DNA of 34,282 bases. Source: Sedimentisphaerales bacterium. GTDB taxonomy: Bacteria > Planctomycetota > Phycisphaerae > Sedimentisphaerales > Anaerohalosphaeraceae. The notes below the pieces were generated by a model. That model made no database searches, was not told the DNA's origin, and was given only the letters and a program-made list of their open reading frames with translations. The translations under genes were made by a program, and so were the position numbers. Positions 32,518 through 34,282 of this stretch are shown piece by piece (the first letter of the stretch is position 1; each line of letters opens with the position of its first letter). The stretch is from positions 1 through 34,282 of the forward strand of contig JAFGGE010000135.1 in NCBI GenBank assembly GCA_016930745.1, in the 5' to 3' direction.

Positions 32518-33558
32518 TTATCCTATTTGCACCGGCGTCCTGATCCCGACGCGGGACCGGATCACGTACCGACGAAATTCGTTGATTTCCGAAATCTTTC
32601 TGCGAGGAGGCATTTGCGAATCCGCCTGCAGTTGTGCACAGACCTCCGCATACACTTCGTCCACATCCACATCGCATTTCTTATCCCCCAGTCGGCATTG
32701 CGGCACATGACAGGGCTGATAGGGACAACCACAATCGATCTTCATCAGGGCCCGGCCCAGGCCATAAAAACAGGTTTCCTTCCAGTGCGTGGAAGAAAAC
32801 AGCGCGACAACCCTCTTGTTAACCGCCAAGGCCAGGTGCAAACCGAAGCTGTCGTTGGTCACCAGCACCCGGCAACGGTTGATCCATTCGAAATATTTCT
32901 CCATGTTATCGAGACCTTCCTGCCAGGAGACGGTATAGTCCGGCGTGAGTCTGTCTTCCAGACGGCGCCAGTTTTCCATGGACCAGGCTTTGGAGGGCCA
33001 TTTATTTCCTACCTTGTAATTGAATCCGACATCGTATTTTTCGCCCTCGGCCGGCTCATAGCCCAGAATATATTCCTCTCCCTGCCAGACGGCGCCTACC
33101 ATCTCGTAGAGATATTCCTGCCAGAATCGTTTTTGACTTTTTTTGTGCGTCTCATTGGTGCAGATAGACAGCGTCCTCTCTGTGCCGTCATAGGCTTCGG
33201 CCTGCCCGGTTTTCACATCGAAACGAAATCCATACCGTCGCCACGCCGTCACCTGGTCGGCCAGGGCACACAGCCCCGGGACCTTTTCCAGATTGATCAC
33301 CGTGTCGAAATGCTCCGCCTGTAACTGCAGCACCGAAGTCAGATCATAAATCAGGATGCGGTCGATATATGGATTGTTCTTAAGAATCGGATAGGCCTTT
33401 TCATCCACCAGCCAGGTTACATGATCGTTTTGATACAGATGCAACAGGACGGTCGTCCGCATTACATCGCCATAGCTGGTGATGTTGCTGATCTCCGGAT
33501 CCAGCGTTTCGGAGTAGCCGACTTTAATGATCAGAACTTTTTGCTTTTTCGAGTTCAC
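32518..33558 (-). CDS. GT9 (heptosyltransferase-like) glycosyltransferase
   Basis: The protein is 346 aa, a GT-B enzyme of family 9. The N-terminal VLIIKVGYSETL is followed by DVMRTTVLLHLY, the family's usual GD-hyd-hyd acceptor-side helix; HVTWLVDEKAYPIL and DRILIYDL come next. In the donor half VLVTNDSFGLHLALAV (231-246) carries the GT9 Asp/His signature. C276, C278, C283, C288 and C295 form a cysteine-rich loop seen in part of the family. The start is GTG at 33558, with GGGGA six bases before it and a 35-bp overlap with the upstream radical-SAM gene. Probably a peripheral inner-membrane transferase; the sugar is unknown. Confidence 0.87.
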   Translation of the reverse strand: MNSKKQKVLIIKVGYSETLDPEISNITSYGDVMRTTVLLHLYQNDHVTWLVDEKAYPILKNNPYIDRILIYDLTSVLQLQAEHFDTVINLEKVPGLCALADQVTAWRRYGFRFDVKTGQAEAYDGTERTLSICTNETHKKSQKRFWQEYLYEMVGAVWQGEEYILGYEPAEGEKYDVGFNYKVGNKWPSKAWSMENWRRLEDRLTPDYTVSWQEGLDNMEKYFEWINRCRVLVTNDSFGLHLALAVNKRVVALFSSTHWKETCFYGLGRALMKIDCGCPYQPCHVPQCRLGDKKCDVDVDEVYAEVCAQLQADSQMPPRRKISEINEFRRYVIRSRVGIRTPVQIG

Positions 33559-34282
33559 ATGCCGTCCCCTGCTCGATGAACCGGATATCCGCTGAAGTAT
33601 ATCCGTAGATTTGATAGCGATTGGTCTTGACCTTTACATCGCACTCGCTGCACAGTCCGAAGTGATGGCATACCGAATGTTCCATCGGCAAATCGACATG
33701 CGCATCCAGAATATGACCTATGGATCGTTGCGTACGGCGGAAATACAAATCCGAATGACAACGGAAAATCGTCCCGTCCGGAGCGATCGGCACGACGGTA
33801 TTGCGGCAAAGGACCGGAATCTGCGCCGGAGTCCCCGCACAGGCGCGATCGTAAAGAATTGTTCCGTACTGCCGTCCCTGCCACCAGCCCAGAAACTCCT
33901 TGCTTCGCACCTCGACTCCGTACCGTCCCGCGAACACCCGGATTTGCTCGATCGTTTGCGGCTCCGTAGCCGGATAATCCAGATAAAACAGGCCGATGCT
34001 CAGGATGTCCTGCAGATCGGCGATTCGTTCAATCAGCTTCCTGTAGTCATGCTGGCCATGATGATAACTTACGCGAATCAAGGGATACGGCGCCTGCCGC
34101 CGGTTCCACTCCAAGGAGCGGAGACGCCGAAAATGCTCTTTGGTGAGATAGGGAGGAAGGGCCGTCAGGATATCGACCTTGTGATGAATATTCTCAAGGA
34201 TTGGCCAGATTCCCTTGTATAAAAATGGTTCTCCCCCCTGCAGGGTAATCGGAACATCCGGCGGCAAATCCATCCGGTTTAG
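33524..34282 (-). CDS. Radical-SAM protein, 5' end outside window
   Basis: The C-terminal 252 codons are visible and open to the right edge. ITLQGGEPFLYKG (the radical-SAM GGEP motif) appears at the very start of the visible part, so the cluster-binding C-X3-C-X2-C must lie beyond the window. Later RACAGTPAQIPVLCRN, IFRCHSDLYF and CHHFGLCSECDVK provide cysteines for an auxiliary cluster, although the spacing is not a textbook SPASM. The internal ATG at 34273 is only an in-frame Met, not a start. It overlaps the GT9 gene by 35 bp. Function unknown. Confidence 0.8.
   Translation of the reverse strand, partial: LNRMDLPPDVPITLQGGEPFLYKGIWPILENIHHKVDILTALPPYLTKEHFRRLRSLEWNRRQAPYPLIRVSYHHGQHDYRKLIERIADLQDILSIGLFYLDYPATEPQTIEQIRVFAGRYGVEVRSKEFLGWWQGRQYGTILYDRACAGTPAQIPVLCRNTVVPIAPDGTIFRCHSDLYFRRTQRSIGHILDAHVDLPMEHSVCHHFGLCSECDVKVKTNRYQIYGYTSADIRFIEQGTACELEKAKSSDH

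Overview
This 34.3-kb window is one dense surface-glycan (or glycoprotein-glycan) biosynthesis locus. Every gene I can support lies on the minus strand, so transcription runs from right to left. No rRNA, tRNA, CRISPR array, insertion sequence or phage gene is visible, and there is no housekeeping gene to fix taxonomy. Base composition is moderately GC-rich, except for an AT-richer patch at about 22,680-23,760. Five radical-SAM proteins, one of them B12-linked, suggest an anaerobic or microaerophilic bacterium. The nonulosonate, GT9 and WbuC-type genes fit a Gram-negative-type envelope. I cannot name the phylum from sequence alone.

Layout in transcription order (right to left). (A) 34,282-22,982: a partial radical-SAM protein, a GT9 glycosyltransferase, a radical-SAM/SPASM protein, a split transketolase, a methyltransferase, a second radical-SAM/SPASM protein, two sugar C-methyltransferase-family proteins flanking a WbuC cupin, a DegT aminotransferase and a methyltransferase. 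(B) After an AT-rich gap of about 300 bp: a TIGR04372-type glycosyltransferase (22,679-21,477). (C) After a 125-bp gap with three small inverted repeats: the nonulosonic-acid trio NeuB, NeuC and NeuA, then an N-acetyl-sugar amidotransferase (PseA/WbpG type). Next come three methyltransferases, an AsnB, two methyltransferases and a second AsnB. HisF-like and HisH-like proteins, a B12/radical-SAM enzyme and a large GT-B-like transferase (ends 3,606) complete the segment. (D) After an intrinsic terminator (3,530-3,554): a radical-SAM/methyltransferase fusion and a GT2-GT-B double glycosyltransferase that runs off the left edge.

How the genes could work together (inference): NeuC and NeuB make a nine-carbon sugar acid and NeuA activates it with CMP. 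The PseA-like enzyme, fed ammonia by HisH through HisF, would turn an acetamido group into an acetamidino group. The two AsnB enzymes would amidate carboxylates. About ten methyltransferase domains and the radical-SAM enzymes would decorate the sugars or their acyl groups, and the glycosyltransferases would assemble the glycan. Early nucleotide-sugar genes (4,6-dehydratase, acetyltransferase), flippase and polymerase genes are not in the window.

The most notable points are: a HisF homologue that keeps Asp11 and the ammonia-gate residues but has Gln where histidine-pathway HisF has catalytic Asp130; a radical-SAM/methyltransferase fusion with a C-X8-C motif instead of C-X3-C-X2-C; and an unusual concentration of amidation, methylation and radical-SAM chemistry in apparently coupled operons.
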